Assembly: GCF_900091495.1 (NCBI RefSeq)
Contig: NZ_LT607413.1
Coordinates: 6,153,001-6,217,000 of the forward strand
Length of the DNA: 64,000 nucleotides
Direction: 5' to 3'
Source of the DNA: Micromonospora echinospora
GTDB lineage: Bacteria; Actinomycetota; Actinomycetes; Mycobacteriales; Micromonosporaceae
Shown here: positions 1 to 10,100 of the stretch, piece by piece
Layout of the letters: the number at the start of each line of letters is the position of its first letter
Position numbering within the stretch: position 1 is the first letter of the stretch
Translations under genes and position numbers: made by a program
The notes under the pieces: generated by a model
Databases searched by the model: none
The model's input: only the letters and a program-made list of their open reading frames with translations
Told to the model about the DNA's origin: nothing

Positions 1-617
1 CCACCCTCTTCGTCTACGCGGTCGGCTCGATCGGGCGCGCCGGTGCCACCCCGCTGAAGATCGCGCTGGCCGGTGCGGCCACCTCCGCCGCCCTCTCCTC
101 GCTGGTGGTGGCGGTCGTGCTGCCGCGCGGTGACATCGCCGAGAACTTCCAGTCCTGGCAGGTCGGCGGGGTCGGCGGCGCGACCTGGGAGAGCATCGGC
201 CAGGTGCTGCCGTTCCTGATCACCGGCCTGGTCATCTGCCTGCTCTGCGCCCGGGCGCTCAACTCGCTGGCCCTCGGCGACGAACTGGCCGCCGGCCTCG
301 GCGAACGCGTCGCTCTGGTACGCGGGGTCGCCGCTCTCGGCGCGGTGATGCTGTGCGGGGCGGCCACCGCGGTCGCCGGGCCGATCGCGTTCGTCGGCCT
401 GATCGTCCCGCACCTGTGCCGACTGCTCGTCGGTCTCGACCACCGCTGGCTACTGCCGTTCGTCACGCTCGTCGGGGCCGGGCTGCTGACCGCCGCGGAC
501 GTCGTCGGTCGGATGGTGAACCGGCCCGACGAGATCGAGGCCGGCATCATCACCGCCCTGATCGGCGCCCCGTTCTTCATCTACGTCGTCCGCCGGCAGA
601 AGGTACGCGAACTGTGA
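1..617 (+). CDS. FecCD-family siderophore ABC permease (5' truncated by window edge)
   Basis: The reading frame is open from base 3 and ends in TGA at 615-617, so the N-terminus lies outside the window. The visible 200 or so residues are the C-terminal half of an iron-siderophore permease of the FecCD/BtuC family: hydrophobic helices, the conserved stretch around GPIAFVGLIVPHLCRLL, and the family-typical ending with GAPFFIYVVRRQK. It would form half of a membrane channel for ferric-siderophore import. It overlaps the next permease by 4 bases (GTGA), so the two are translationally coupled, and a matching ATPase follows. The internal GTG at 105 is not the true start, because the conserved helix pattern continues upstream of it. 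Confidence 0.93.
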   Translation, partial: TLFVYAVGSIGRAGATPLKIALAGAATSAALSSLVVAVVLPRGDIAENFQSWQVGGVGGATWESIGQVLPFLITGLVICLLCARALNSLALGDELAAGLGERVALVRGVAALGAVMLCGAATAVAGPIAFVGLIVPHLCRLLVGLDHRWLLPFVTLVGAGLLTAADVVGRMVNRPDEIEAGIITALIGAPFFIYVVRRQKVREL

Positions 618-1636
618 GCAGCAGGACCCTCGAGGCCGTCACCCGCGGCCGGGTCCGGCGCAGCCGGCGGCGGCACACCGTGCTGGCCGCCCTCGGCGTG
701 GCGGTGGCGACGATGGTCGTCGTCTCGCTGATGGTCGGGCAAACCTTCTACCCGCCCGGCGACGTGCTGCGGGTGATCCTCGGCGAGACCGTGCCCGGCG
801 CCTCGTTCACCGTGGGTGAACTCCGTCTGCCCCGTACGGTCCTGGCCCTGGCGGCAGGGCTCTGCTTCGGAATGGGTGGCGTCACCTTCCAGACCATGCT
901 GCGCAACCCCCTCGCGAGCCCCGACATCATCGGCATCAGCTCGGCCGCGGCCTTCGGCATCATCGTGCTCAACCTCGCTGAGAGCGGCGTCTCGGTCTTT
1001 GCCATCGTCGCCGCACTCGGCGTCGCCGTCATCATCTACGTGCTGTCGTTCAAGGACGGGGTGGCCGGCACCCGGCTCGTGCTGATCGGCATCGGCATCG
1101 CCGCCATGCTCAACAGCGCCACCTCGTACATCCTCAACCAGGCCGGCCAGTGGGACCTGCAGGCCGCGACACGCTGGCTCAACGGCAGCCTCAACGGCTC
1201 CACCTGGGACGAAACCATCCCGGTGTTGATCGCGCTGGCCGTGTTCGGCCCGGTGCTGCTGAGCCAGGCGCGGAACCTGACCATGCTGCAACTCGGGGAC
1301 GACACCGCTGCGGCTCTGGGAACCCGGCTGGAACGTACCCGGTTGGTGTCGATCGTCGCGGCTGTCGGGCTGATCGCGTTCGCCACCTCGGCCACCGGAC
1401 CGATCGCGTTCGTGGCCTTCCTGGCCGGACCGATCGCGGCCCGGCTGACCGGGCCCGGTGGCTCGCTGCTGGTGCCGTCCGGGCTGGTCGGCGCACTGCT
1501 GGTGCTGGTCGCCGACTTTCTCGGCCAGTTCGCCTTCGACACCCGCTTCCCGGTGGGTGTGATCACCGGCGTGCTCGGCGCCCCGTACCTCATCTACCTG
1601 CTCGTCCGCACCAACCGCGCGGGAGGCTCGCTGTGA
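614..1636 (+). CDS. FecCD-family siderophore ABC permease
   Basis: A 340-residue integral membrane protein of the FecCD family, the second half of the ferric-siderophore importer. The start is GTG at 614, overlapping the upstream stop; the open frame extends further upstream but that part has no family character. Visible family features are the motif around LRLPRTVLALAAGLCFGMGG, the phrase RNPLASPDIIGI, the GPIAFVAFLAGPIAARL segment and the C-terminal GAPYLIYLLVR. Length and about nine hydrophobic segments fit the family. It overlaps the downstream ATPase by 4 bases. Substrate specificity cannot be read from the sequence; a role in the siderophore system is inferred from position. Confidence 0.95.
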   Translation: MSSRTLEAVTRGRVRRSRRRHTVLAALGVAVATMVVVSLMVGQTFYPPGDVLRVILGETVPGASFTVGELRLPRTVLALAAGLCFGMGGVTFQTMLRNPLASPDIIGISSAAAFGIIVLNLAESGVSVFAIVAALGVAVIIYVLSFKDGVAGTRLVLIGIGIAAMLNSATSYILNQAGQWDLQAATRWLNGSLNGSTWDETIPVLIALAVFGPVLLSQARNLTMLQLGDDTAAALGTRLERTRLVSIVAAVGLIAFATSATGPIAFVAFLAGPIAARLTGPGGSLLVPSGLVGALLVLVADFLGQFAFDTRFPVGVITGVLGAPYLIYLLVRTNRAGGSL

Positions 1637-2445
1637 CCACCGACCATTGCCTGACCGTGGAGAAACTGACCGTCGGCTACGGCGATCGCGCCGTCATCGA
1701 GTCACTCGACCTGCTCGTGCCGCCTGGCAAGATCACCGCCATCGTCGGCGCCAACGCCTGCGGCAAGTCGACGCTGCTGCGGTCGATGTCGCGGTTACTG
1801 GCACCGCGCACCGGTCATGTTCTGCTCGACGGCCGGGAGGTGCACAAGATGCCGGCCAAAGAGCTGGCCCGCACCCTCGGCCTGCTCCCGCAGTCGCCGA
1901 TCGCGCCGGACGGCATCACCGTCGCCGACCTCGTCGGCCGGGGCCGCAACCCGCACCAGCGGATCCTGTCGCGATGGAGCAAGGACGACGACCTCGCGGT
2001 GGCCGCCGCGCTCGATGCCACCCACACCGCCGACCTGGCCGACCGGTCGGTCGACGAACTCTCCGGTGGGCAGCGCCAGCGGGTGTGGATCGCGATGGCG
2101 CTGGCCCAGCAGACCGACCTGCTACTGCTCGACGAGCCGACCACCTTCCTCGACGTCAGCCACCAGGTCGAGGTGTTGGACCTGCTCACCGACCTGAACA
2201 CCGATCGCGGCACCACGATCGTGATGGTGCTGCACGACCTGAACATGGCGGCCCGCTACGCGAACCACCTGATCGCCCTGGCCGGCGGCGACCTGCACGC
2301 CGCCGGCGAACCGGCCGCAGTGCTGACCGAGGAGTGCGTACGCACCGTCTTCGGCCTGGACAGCCAGGTCATCATCGACCCGGTCTCCGGCAAGCCGCTG
2401 ATGCTGCCGATCGGCCGCCACCATGTCCAACTCGCGATGCAGTAG
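1633..2445 (+). CDS. Ferric-siderophore ABC transporter ATPase (FepC/FecE-like)
   Basis: A 270-residue cytoplasmic ATPase that would energise the preceding permease pair. The start is GTG at 1633 (TTDHCLTVEKL follows), inside a 4-base overlap with the permease stop; no conserved sequence lies upstream. Walker A is GANACGKST, with Cys where Gly or Ser is more usual. The signature is LSGGQRQR, Walker B is LLLLDEPT, and the H-loop is VLHDLN. The C-terminal region has the ferric-siderophore family's VFGLDSQVIIDPVSGKP. It is the last gene of this plus-strand set and converges on the ornithine monooxygenase gene 29 bases away. Confidence 0.96.
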   Translation: MTTDHCLTVEKLTVGYGDRAVIESLDLLVPPGKITAIVGANACGKSTLLRSMSRLLAPRTGHVLLDGREVHKMPAKELARTLGLLPQSPIAPDGITVADLVGRGRNPHQRILSRWSKDDDLAVAAALDATHTADLADRSVDELSGGQRQRVWIAMALAQQTDLLLLDEPTTFLDVSHQVEVLDLLTDLNTDRGTTIVMVLHDLNMAARYANHLIALAGGDLHAAGEPAAVLTEECVRTVFGLDSQVIIDPVSGKPLMLPIGRHHVQLAMQ

Positions 2446-2474
2446 GCCGCCGGCCAGCGCCACCAGCTGCGTGG

Positions 2475-3818
2475 TCAGGTGCTGCCGACGGTGGCGGGAT
2501 GGATGGTGGCGCCTGCGGCCAGGTCCAGCCGGTTGGTGATCGAGTCGAGAATCTCGGCCGCCCGCACTGCCCCGTTGGAGAGCAGTGAGGAGCTGATGCC
2601 GTGCGAATGCTCGGTGCCGCCCTGGAGGTAGATGCCGCAGCGGATGGTCCCGTCGGTGACGATCCGGTAGTCGCGGGCCACCCGCAGCCGGCCGGCCGGG
2701 TCGCGGAGGCAGTGGCGGTCCAGCTCCCCAAGCAGGGTCGTGGGTTCGACCGGGTCGTAACCGGTGGAGCAGACCAGGAGGTCGGCGTCGAGGGTGTGGT
2801 GCTCGCCGGTGGTCAGGTCCTGCACGGTCACCTCGACCCGGTCGGACACCGACGACGCGCCGACCAGCCGGGAGACGTTGTGCAGCCGTAGTCGCCGTCG
2901 CCCGAGCACCTGCTCCCGGTAGCTGCGCCGGTAGAGGTCGGCGATCAGGTCACCGTCCACGACCGAGTAGTTGGTGTTGGCGTGGTACCCCATGAGGCTC
3001 GCCTTCACCTCGGGCGGTGCGGCGAAGAAGTCGTCCACTGCGGCGGGGTCAAAGATGCGGTTGGCGAACGGGCTGTCGTCGGCCGGGCTGTAGCCGTACC
3101 GGGAGAAGACGGCGCAGACCTCCGCGGCCGGGAAGCGTTCGAGCAGGTGGGCGGCGACCTCCGCCGCGCTCTGTCCGGCGCCGACGACTACGATCCGCGA
3201 CGGCGGGGCACCGGCCAGCCGGTCCAGGTTGAACAGCAGGTCGCGGTTGTGCCAGATCCGGTCGTCGGGGACGATCCCGGCCGGAAGCCGGGGCCGCAGG
3301 CCGGTGGCGAGCACCACGTTGCGGGCGCGGTAGACAGTGGTGCCGTGCCCGGTGTCGACGAGCACGTCGAGTAGGTCGGTCCCCTCCTCCGACGCCACCG
3401 GTGCGATGCCGACCACCTGGTGGCCGTAGCGGACCAGGTCGTCGACCTGGGCGGCGGCCCATTCCAGGTAGTCGTGGTACTCCACCCGGAGCGGATAGAG
3501 GGTCTTGTGGTTGATGAAGTCGACCAGGCGGCCCCGGGCGTGCAGGTACGACAGGAAACTGAACCGGCTGGCCGGATTGCGCAGGGTGACCAGGTCCTTG
3601 AGGAAGGAGACCTGCATCGTCGCGTCGTCGAGGAGCATTCCCCGGTGCCAGCCGAACTGTTGCTGACGCTCGAAGAAAAGTGCGGTGACCTGGTGGCGCG
3701 TTCCGGTGGGCTGGTGATTCTCGGCCAGTGCGACGGCCAGCGCCAGGTTGGAGGGACCGAACCCGACGCCGACCATGTCGAGTACGGGCAACTCGGCCGG
3801 TGACGAGGCGTGCGCCAT
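2475..3818 (-). CDS. L-ornithine N5-monooxygenase (SidA/PvdA/IucD family)
   Basis: A 447-residue FAD/NADPH-dependent enzyme that hydroxylates the side-chain amine of ornithine, the first step to a hydroxamate ligand. The FAD fingerprint VGVGFGPSNLALA is at about residues 16-28. The NADPH Rossmann motif VVVGAGQSAAEVAAHL is in the middle, and a late ATG-type motif reads LLVCSTGYDP. Length is normal for the family. The substrate could be lysine by family alone, but the formyltransferase facing it and a downstream A domain with the hydroxyornithine code favour ornithine. The ATG at 3818 is 20 bases from an iron box, so iron repression is expected. Confidence 0.95.
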   Translation of the reverse strand: MAHASSPAELPVLDMVGVGFGPSNLALAVALAENHQPTGTRHQVTALFFERQQQFGWHRGMLLDDATMQVSFLKDLVTLRNPASRFSFLSYLHARGRLVDFINHKTLYPLRVEYHDYLEWAAAQVDDLVRYGHQVVGIAPVASEEGTDLLDVLVDTGHGTTVYRARNVVLATGLRPRLPAGIVPDDRIWHNRDLLFNLDRLAGAPPSRIVVVGAGQSAAEVAAHLLERFPAAEVCAVFSRYGYSPADDSPFANRIFDPAAVDDFFAAPPEVKASLMGYHANTNYSVVDGDLIADLYRRSYREQVLGRRRLRLHNVSRLVGASSVSDRVEVTVQDLTTGEHHTLDADLLVCSTGYDPVEPTTLLGELDRHCLRDPAGRLRVARDYRIVTDGTIRCGIYLQGGTEHSHGISSSLLSNGAVRAAEILDSITNRLDLAAGATIHPATVGST

Positions 3819-3838
3819 GGATACCCCCAGATCGCGAT

Positions 3839-3857
3839 TTAGGGTAGGCTACCCTTA
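3839..3857. promoter_or_regulatory. Iron box (DmdR/IdeR-type operator) between hydroxylase and formyltransferase
   Basis: The 19-bp sequence TTAGGGTAGGCTACCCTTA contains the inverted arms AGGGTAG/CTACCCT and closely matches the actinobacterial DmdR/IdeR consensus TTAGGTTAGGCTAACCTAA. It lies in the divergent control region of the ornithine monooxygenase (minus) and the formyltransferase (plus), so one Fe(II)-loaded repressor dimer pair could shut both off. Confidence 0.85.
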
Positions 3858-3950
3858 ACATTTATGGCGGTCAATGAGATGACCTTTGTCGCCACGTAGG
3901 TGAGCCGCACCCGGAGTAACCATGCTCGCCAATATCCCGGAGGTTTCCGT

Positions 3951-4895
3951 ATGCGGGTAATCATGTTCGGCTATCAGACCTGGGGACACCGGACCCTCCA
4001 GGCGCTGCTCGAATCCGAGCACGAGGTGGCGCTGGTGGTCACCCACCCGAAGAGCAACCACGCGTACGAACAGATGTGGGACGACTCGGTCGCCGACCTC
4101 GCCCGGGAGCACGGCATCCCGGTGGAGATCCGGCAGCGCCCCGACGACTCGCTGGCCGAGGCCGTCAAGCGGACCGACGCCGACATCATCGTGGCGACCA
4201 ACTGGCGCACCTGGCTGCCGCCGAGCATCTACGACCTGCCCCGCCACGGCACCCTTAACGTGCACGACTCGCTGCTGCCCGCGTACGCCGGCTTCTCGCC
4301 GCTGATCTGGGCAATGATCAACGGCGAGCCCGAGGTCGGGGTGACCGCCCACCTGATGGACGAGGTGCTCGACGCCGGTGACATCGTCCTGCAACGCGCG
4401 GTACCGGTCGGGCCGACCGACACCACCACGGACCTGTTCCACCGGACCCTCGCCCTGTTCGGGCCGATCACCCTGGACGGGCTGGCGCTGATCGCCTCGG
4501 GCCGCACCGACTTCACACCCCAGGACCGAAGCCGGGCGAGCTTCTTCCACAAGCGGTCCCTTGAGGACAGCCGCATCGACTGGACCTGGCCCGCCGAAGA
4601 CCTCGAGCGCCTGGTCAGAGCGCTGTCCGACCCGTACCCGAACGCATTCACCCACCACCGTGGCGCCCGGATCCGGATCCTGGAAGCCGCCGTCAGCGAG
4701 GGCTGCTACGGCGGCACCCCGGGCCGGATCTTCATCCGGGAGGGCGACGGCATCGTCATCGTGGCCGGCGCGGAGGCCCGCCGGGGACGCAGTCACGGCC
4801 TGGTCGTCAAGCGGGTACGCACCGACGACGGCACGGAGCACGCGGCCACCGACTACTTCCACACCATGGGCGGGTACCTCACCGACCGGCCCTGA
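3951..4895 (+). CDS. N5-hydroxyornithine formyltransferase (formyl-THF dependent)
   Basis: A 314-residue methionyl-tRNA formyltransferase-like enzyme. The ATG at 3951 is chosen because a GGAGG lies about 8 bases upstream and the Rossmann-like start MRVIMFGYQTWG matches the family; an earlier in-frame ATG at 3900 adds 17 unconserved residues. The catalytic Asn-His-Asp set is at N103, H105 and D141, within NVHDSLLP and HLMDEVLDAGD, with the same spacing as in E. coli Fmt (106/108/144). In siderophore clusters such as coelichelin this type formylates N5-hydroxyornithine to make the hydroxamate. It faces the hydroxylase across a shared iron box. A true tRNA formyltransferase is unlikely given the location. 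Confidence 0.9.
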   Translation: MRVIMFGYQTWGHRTLQALLESEHEVALVVTHPKSNHAYEQMWDDSVADLAREHGIPVEIRQRPDDSLAEAVKRTDADIIVATNWRTWLPPSIYDLPRHGTLNVHDSLLPAYAGFSPLIWAMINGEPEVGVTAHLMDEVLDAGDIVLQRAVPVGPTDTTTDLFHRTLALFGPITLDGLALIASGRTDFTPQDRSRASFFHKRSLEDSRIDWTWPAEDLERLVRALSDPYPNAFTHHRGARIRILEAAVSEGCYGGTPGRIFIREGDGIVIVAGAEARRGRSHGLVVKRVRTDDGTEHAATDYFHTMGGYLTDRP

Positions 4896-4901
4896 CCGTA
4901 C

Positions 4902-4959
4902 CGGCGGGAGCCCGGGGTCCGCCACCGTCCGGTGCCGGACGCCGGGGCCGGTCCCGCCG
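4902..4959. terminator. Nested hairpin between convergent genes
   Basis: An outer CGGCGGGA/TCCCGCCG repeat encloses an inner GTCCG-GTGC-CGGAC hairpin, between the ends of the formyltransferase (plus) and the dioxygenase (minus). It could terminate transcription from both sides. There is no T-run, as is usual in GC-rich actinomycetes. Confidence 0.45.
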
Positions 4960-4960
4960 T

Positions 4961-5908
4961 TCACCGACCGTCCGACGGCTCCGACATCGCGACCGCGATC
5001 CGGCGCGGGCCGGTGTACGGCTCGCGGCCGTGCGCCACCGCCATGTTGTCCACGATCACGAGATCCTCGCGTCGGTAGTCGAACCGGATCGACGCGGCCC
5101 GGTAGCACTGGCGCAGGTGGTCCACGACGTCGTCGGGGATCACGGCGCCGTCACCGTAGTAGGTGTTGTGGGGGAAGCCGTCCTCGCCGTAGATGTCCCG
5201 GATGGCCTCCCGGACGTCCGGGTCGAGGCTGCTCTCGTGGAACAGGACGATGTGGTTGAACCACACGGGATCCCCGGTGACCGGGTGCCGGTGGACGGCG
5301 TCCCGCACCGCCCGGGTACGCAGGCCGCGCGCGCCGACCCACTCCGGCACGACGCCGCCGGCCCGGCACAGCCGCTCGACCTGGGCCCGGTCCTCGGTGT
5401 CGAACGCGGTCCACCAGCGCAGGCCCACGTCGTCGCCGTAGTTGCGCAGCACCATCCAGCGGCGGCGCTCGAACTCCTCGCGGACGCTCGGGTCGATCAG
5501 CTCGTACACCAGCCTGGTCGAGGCCAGCGGCGTGGCGCCCCGGGTGTGCGGCGGTTCGACGCAGTAGAAGAAGAGCACCAGCGGCCACACCGCCTGATAG
5601 GACATCTCGGTGTGCAGCGGAATCTCCGCGTGCGGGGGGTACTCGGTCGACGTGTAGACGTTGCCTTTGATCCGGCTGCGGGGGGTGGACTGCTCGGTGT
5701 AGGTCAACGGGGCACCGGACAGTGCGCGTACGCAGTCCTCGAAGCCCTCGACACCACCGACGTCGAATCCGCGCAGCAACACCGCGCCGTGCGCGGTGAG
5801 ACTGCGACGAACCGTGGCGCGGTTGGTCCGAAGGTGTTCGACAGCGACGCCCGTTCCCTCGATGACCAGGGGTAACACCGCCTGTGGCGACGGCACCGAG
5901 GTGCTCAT
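4961..5908 (-). CDS. TauD/TfdA-fold Fe(II)/2-oxoglutarate dioxygenase, SyrP/AsnO-like amino-acid hydroxylase
   Basis: A 315-residue non-heme iron oxygenase. The facial triad is visible as H99-T-E101 in IPLHTEMSYQ and H293 in NMAVAHGREPYTGPRR, with the distal arginine just downstream. The stretch TSTEYPPHAEIPLH is characteristic of the SyrP-like branch that beta-hydroxylates Asp or Asn for NRPS products. The likely substrate here is the Asx residue selected by the C-A-PCP-E NRPS in this cluster; beta-hydroxy-Asx is a known iron ligand in other siderophores. It is transcribed away from the binding-protein gene, with an iron box about 20 bases upstream of its ATG. The substrate is inference. Confidence 0.85.
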   Translation of the reverse strand: MSTSVPSPQAVLPLVIEGTGVAVEHLRTNRATVRRSLTAHGAVLLRGFDVGGVEGFEDCVRALSGAPLTYTEQSTPRSRIKGNVYTSTEYPPHAEIPLHTEMSYQAVWPLVLFFYCVEPPHTRGATPLASTRLVYELIDPSVREEFERRRWMVLRNYGDDVGLRWWTAFDTEDRAQVERLCRAGGVVPEWVGARGLRTRAVRDAVHRHPVTGDPVWFNHIVLFHESSLDPDVREAIRDIYGEDGFPHNTYYGDGAVIPDDVVDHLRQCYRAASIRFDYRREDLVIVDNMAVAHGREPYTGPRRIAVAMSEPSDGR

Positions 5909-5927
5909 CTCTCCTCCAACTACGAAC

Positions 5928-5946
5928 TTAGGTTAGCCTCTGCTAT
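5928..5946. promoter_or_regulatory. Iron box upstream of dioxygenase and binding-protein genes
   Basis: TTAGGTTAGCCTCTGCTAT has an almost perfect left half (TTAGGTTAGCCT) and a degenerate right half against the DmdR/IdeR consensus. It lies 20 bases before the dioxygenase ATG and 115 bases before the divergent binding-protein start, so it may control both. Confidence 0.7.
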
Positions 5947-6060
5947 TTTGATCGCGATACCGAGCGCGGTCCTCTTCGGACTTTCCTTTCTCCCTGGTGC
6001 AATCCCTTGATGTGGCCGGCCGGCGTGGCACGCGATTCCTCGCGAAAGAGGTGTGTGACT

Positions 6061-7080
6061 ATGGGGCAGTCAGCAGGACCCGGGCACGGGTGGAGCCGCC
6101 GTCGGTTCCTCGGCCTCGGTGCCGCCGTCGGCTCGGCGGTGCTGCTCTCCGCCTGCGGCGAGTCGGCCGATGACGATGCGCCGCCGGCCACCGGTTCGGG
6201 CGGCACCTTCCCGGCGACCGTCACCGACAAGTTCGGCATGGTCACCATCCCGGCCCAGCCGAAGACGATCGCCTCGGTCGGCCGTACCGACCACGACGTC
6301 CTGGTCGCCCTCGGCCTCGTGCCGGCCTCGGTCTACCAGTTCGTGCCGACCATGAAGCGCGGCGTCGGCGTCTGGGCGGAATCCAAGCTCGGGTCGGCCA
6401 ACCCCGAGATCCTCACCTTCCCGGTCAGCCTCGAGAAGATCGCGGCACTGCGCCCCGACCTGATCCTCAACGTGCAGTCCAACGGCGACGAGGCCGAGTA
6501 CCGGAAGATGACCGAGATCGCCCCCACGGTGGGCCTGCCGCCGAACACCGGGCCGAACGCGGTGACCTGGCAGGAGTCGGTACGGGTCATCTCCACCGCG
6601 GTGGGACGCGCGGCCGACGGTGACAAGCTCGTCGCCGACACGGAGGCCATCCTCACCAAGGCGAAGAACGACAACCCCACGTTCGCGGGCAAGACGATCA
6701 CCATCCTGCTCGGCACCGCGGGCAAGCTCGGCATCTTCACGACCGCGGACACCCGCACCAGGGTGGCGACCGCGCTGGGTCTCACCCCGTCGGCCTACGT
6801 CGCCGGCCTCGGCGAGTCGACGTTCTTCACCGACCTGTCCAACGAGCTGGTCAACGACGGCGACGCCGACGTGGTGCTCCTGCTCACCCGGGAGGGCTTG
6901 AACCGGGCCGACGCGCTCGCCCAGTACCCGGCGCTGGCGGCGTCGAAGGCGGCCACCGCCGACCGCCTCGCCGTGGTCGAGGACTTCGACGTCTCCCTCG
7001 CGCTCGCCGCCGGGTCGGTGCTGAGCATCCCGTACGCGGTCGAGGGGCTGGTCCCGCTGTTGAAGACCGTGCTCCGCTAG
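6061..7080 (+). CDS. Ferric-siderophore substrate-binding lipoprotein (FecB/FepB-like)
   Basis: A 339-residue periplasmic-binding-protein-type receptor, anchored outside the cell membrane. The ATG at 6061 is preferred to the upstream ATG at 6007 because it directly precedes a compact signal: twin-arginine WSRRRFLGLGA followed by lipobox LLSAC, and a GAAAGAGG-like ribosome site precedes it. The mature part has the class III binding-protein layout, with VGRTDHDVLVALGLVP early and LRPDLILNVQ after. It stands alone between a divergent dioxygenase and the convergent last NRPS. It would deliver the ferric siderophore to one of the two permease sets; which one cannot be told. Confidence 0.93.
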   Translation: MGQSAGPGHGWSRRRFLGLGAAVGSAVLLSACGESADDDAPPATGSGGTFPATVTDKFGMVTIPAQPKTIASVGRTDHDVLVALGLVPASVYQFVPTMKRGVGVWAESKLGSANPEILTFPVSLEKIAALRPDLILNVQSNGDEAEYRKMTEIAPTVGLPPNTGPNAVTWQESVRVISTAVGRAADGDKLVADTEAILTKAKNDNPTFAGKTITILLGTAGKLGIFTTADTRTRVATALGLTPSAYVAGLGESTFFTDLSNELVNDGDADVVLLLTREGLNRADALAQYPALAASKAATADRLAVVEDFDVSLALAAGSVLSIPYAVEGLVPLLKTVLR

Positions 7081-7090
7081 CCGGTCCCGG

Positions 7091-7118
7091 CCGGCCACCC
7101 CGGCGTGCGGGTGGCCGG
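7091..7118. terminator. Strong hairpin between binding protein and last NRPS
   Basis: A perfect 10-bp stem CCGGCCACCC/GGGTGGCCGG with an 8-base loop, 11 bases past the binding-protein stop and 34 bases past the convergent NRPS stop. It probably acts as a bidirectional terminator. Confidence 0.65.
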
Positions 7119-7151
7119 ACCGGACCGCGCGGCACGGCCGGTGGGGCGCGT

Positions 7152-10100
7152 TCACAGCCGCCCCAGGTACTCGGCGACCACCGGACCGATCTGCGCCAGC
7201 GAGCGCGGCGCCATCAGATCGTCGTGCGCGAAGTCGACCGGGTGCTCGTGGACGCGTCCGGTGAGGTACGGCCGCCACTGCTCCACCGCCCCGCCGGTGC
7301 CGGCGTCAGCCGAGAAGAACAGCACGTCACCGCCGAAGACCTGCGGTTCGGCGCGACGGTCGAGGCGGGTGACCGCCAGCAAGCTGTCGACGATCTCGTG
7401 GATGTCGGCCTCGTCGAGACCGCCGAAGACCCCGCCGTGCTCGGCCGCGTGCCGGCGGACCGTGGCGGGCGTCACGGTCGCCGGGTCGAGGCCCCGTACG
7501 TCGTATCCGGCGCGTTCCAGCCAGCGGTGGTACAGCGTCGACCGGTCCGGTTCGGGGTCCGGCCCGGCGGCGGGCCGGCCCACCTCGGCGTGCGCGTCCA
7601 GCAGGACCAGCAGCGGCACCCGGTGCCCCCAGCTCTCGAGGAGGCAGCCCACGAGCTGCGCGATCCGCCCGCCCAACGACCAACCCAGCAGCAGGTACGG
7701 GCCCTGCGGCTGGTGTGCCACGATCCGCTCCGCGTAGCGGTGCGCCAGCTGTCGGATGTCCGGGGCCTCCCGCTGGTCGGGAGGGATGGTGGTGGCCTGG
7801 AGGCCGTAGACCGGACGGTCGCGGTCCAGGTGCGGCAGCAGGCCGGTGTACATCCAGGCCAGCCCGAGCCGGGGGTGCACACAGAACAGCGTCGGCTCGG
7901 AGCCGGTCCGCCGGATCGGCAGCAACGGCGCGAAGGCCCCGAGCGCACCCGAGCCGGCGGGCAGCGCGGCGACGTCACCGGTGTCGATGACGTCGGCCAG
8001 CCCGGCGACCGTCGGCACGTCGAACACCGTCCGGAGGGCGAGTTCGACGCCGAACTCGGCCCGGATCCGGGTGACCAACCGGGTGGCGAGCAGCGAGTAC
8101 CCGCCCAGCTCGAAGAAGGAGTCGTCCACGCCGACCCGGTCCCGGCCGAGGATCTCCGCGAACAGCGCGCCGACCACCTCCTCGGTCCGGCTCGTCGGCT
8201 CCCGGTACGGCGCGGAGCCGCGCAGCTCGACGGCGGGCAGCGCGGGCCGGTCGATCTTGCCGGAGGGCAGGAGCGGAAACCGGGGCAGACAGACGACCGC
8301 CGCCGGCACCATGTGGTCGGGCAGCCGTCCACGCAGCCAGTCCCGCAGCTCCTCGCCGGTGATGCCGGCCTCCCCCGTGGCGCCGTACCCGACGAGCGCC
8401 GGCACCCCGGTACGGGAGCGGGTGGTCAGCACGACCGCCTGCCGGACGGCCGGGTGCTCGGCCAGCACGGCCTCGACCTCCTGTGGTTCGACCCGCATCC
8501 CACGGATCTTCACCTGGTGGTCGGCCCGCCCACAGAACTCCAGCGTCCCGTCCGGGTTCCAGTAGCCGAGGTCTCCGGTGCGGTAGAGCCGCGCCCCCGG
8601 TGGTCCGAACGGGTCGGCCACGAAGCGCGCGGCGGTCTGCCCCGGCGCGTCGACGTAGCCCCGGCCGAGCGGCAACCCGCCGACGTACAGCTCGCCCTGC
8701 ACCCCGACCGGCACCCGCCGCAGCAGCTCGTCCAGGACGTGGATCCGGGTGTTGGGGTTCGGACGTCCGATGCTCACCGAGGCCCGCTCGGTGCCCGGCT
8801 GGTACAGCAGGTGGCTCACGCCGATGGTCGCCTCGGCGGGGCCGTAGCCGTGGTACATCGTCGCGCCGAGGGTCTGCCGGAACCGGGCGAACAGTTCGGG
8901 GGTGAGCGCCTCTCCCCCGCACCACACGTGTTTCAGGGTTCCCGACACCGCCTTGATGCCGGGCAGGCCGAGCAGCACGTCGAGCACGGACGAGACGAGG
9001 TACGTGAAGGTGACCCGGTGCTCGCGGATCAGCTCCAACAGCCGCGCGGCGTCCCGTTCGGCTCCGGGCTCGGCGATGACGACCCGGGCCCCGGTGACCA
9101 GCGGCAGGAAGATCTCGTTGATCGAGATGTCGAATCCGAGCGGCGCCTTGAACAGGGCCGCGTCACCGGGGCCGAAGCCGAGCATGCCGGCCTGCCAGCG
9201 CAGCCGGGCACAGATCGGACGGTGCAGGATCATGGCTCCCTTCGGGGTGCCGGTGGTGCCCGAGGTGTGGATGACGTACGCCAGGTTGTCGCCGGTCAGC
9301 GACGGCGGACCGCCCGCTCCGGCGACCGCCCCGGCCGGTACACCAGCACCCCCCGGCCCGACCGGGTCGACGGGACGAGCGGAGTCGACGGGGAGGACGT
9401 CGACGTCCGGCATCGGGGGCAGCGCCGCCCGTCCCGGGGCCGTCGTGAGCACCAGCCGGGTGCCCGAGTCGGCGCAGATCCGCGCGATGCGCGCCGCCGG
9501 CCAGGCCGGCTCGACCGGGACGAAGGCCGCTCCCCGGCGCAGGATCGCCAGGAGCGCGACGATCAGCTCAGCGCTGCGGTCCAGGTGCACCCCGACGATC
9601 TGCTCCGGTCCGATCCCCCGGGCGGCGAGCACCCGGCCCAGCGCCTCCGCTCGGGCGTCCAGTTCGGCGTACGTGAGCCGGGCTCCGGCCCCTGCCACGG
9701 CGACCGCGCCCGGGGTACGGGCGACCTGGACGGCGAACAGCTCCGGCAGGGTGTCGTCCGGTACGGCCACGGCCGTGTCGTTGAACGAGTCCAACAACCG
9801 GCGCTGCTCGACGGTGAGCAGGTCCAGATCGGCCAGCCGGGTGTCCGGCGCGGCGACGAGGGTGTCGAGTACCCGCCGCAGGGTGCCCAGCATCGACTCC
9901 ACCGTGCCCGCGTCGAACAGGTCGGTGCGGTACCCGACCTCGACGTCGAGGCCGGGCTCGCCGGACATGCCGCCGAACCGGAACGACAGGTCGAACTTGG
10001 CGACCCCGAGGTCACCGACGAGCAGTTCGGTGTCCAGTCCCGCCAGCTCGGTCCCGGCCGGGGCGTCCTGATGGGTGACGATCGCCTGGAACAGCGGGTG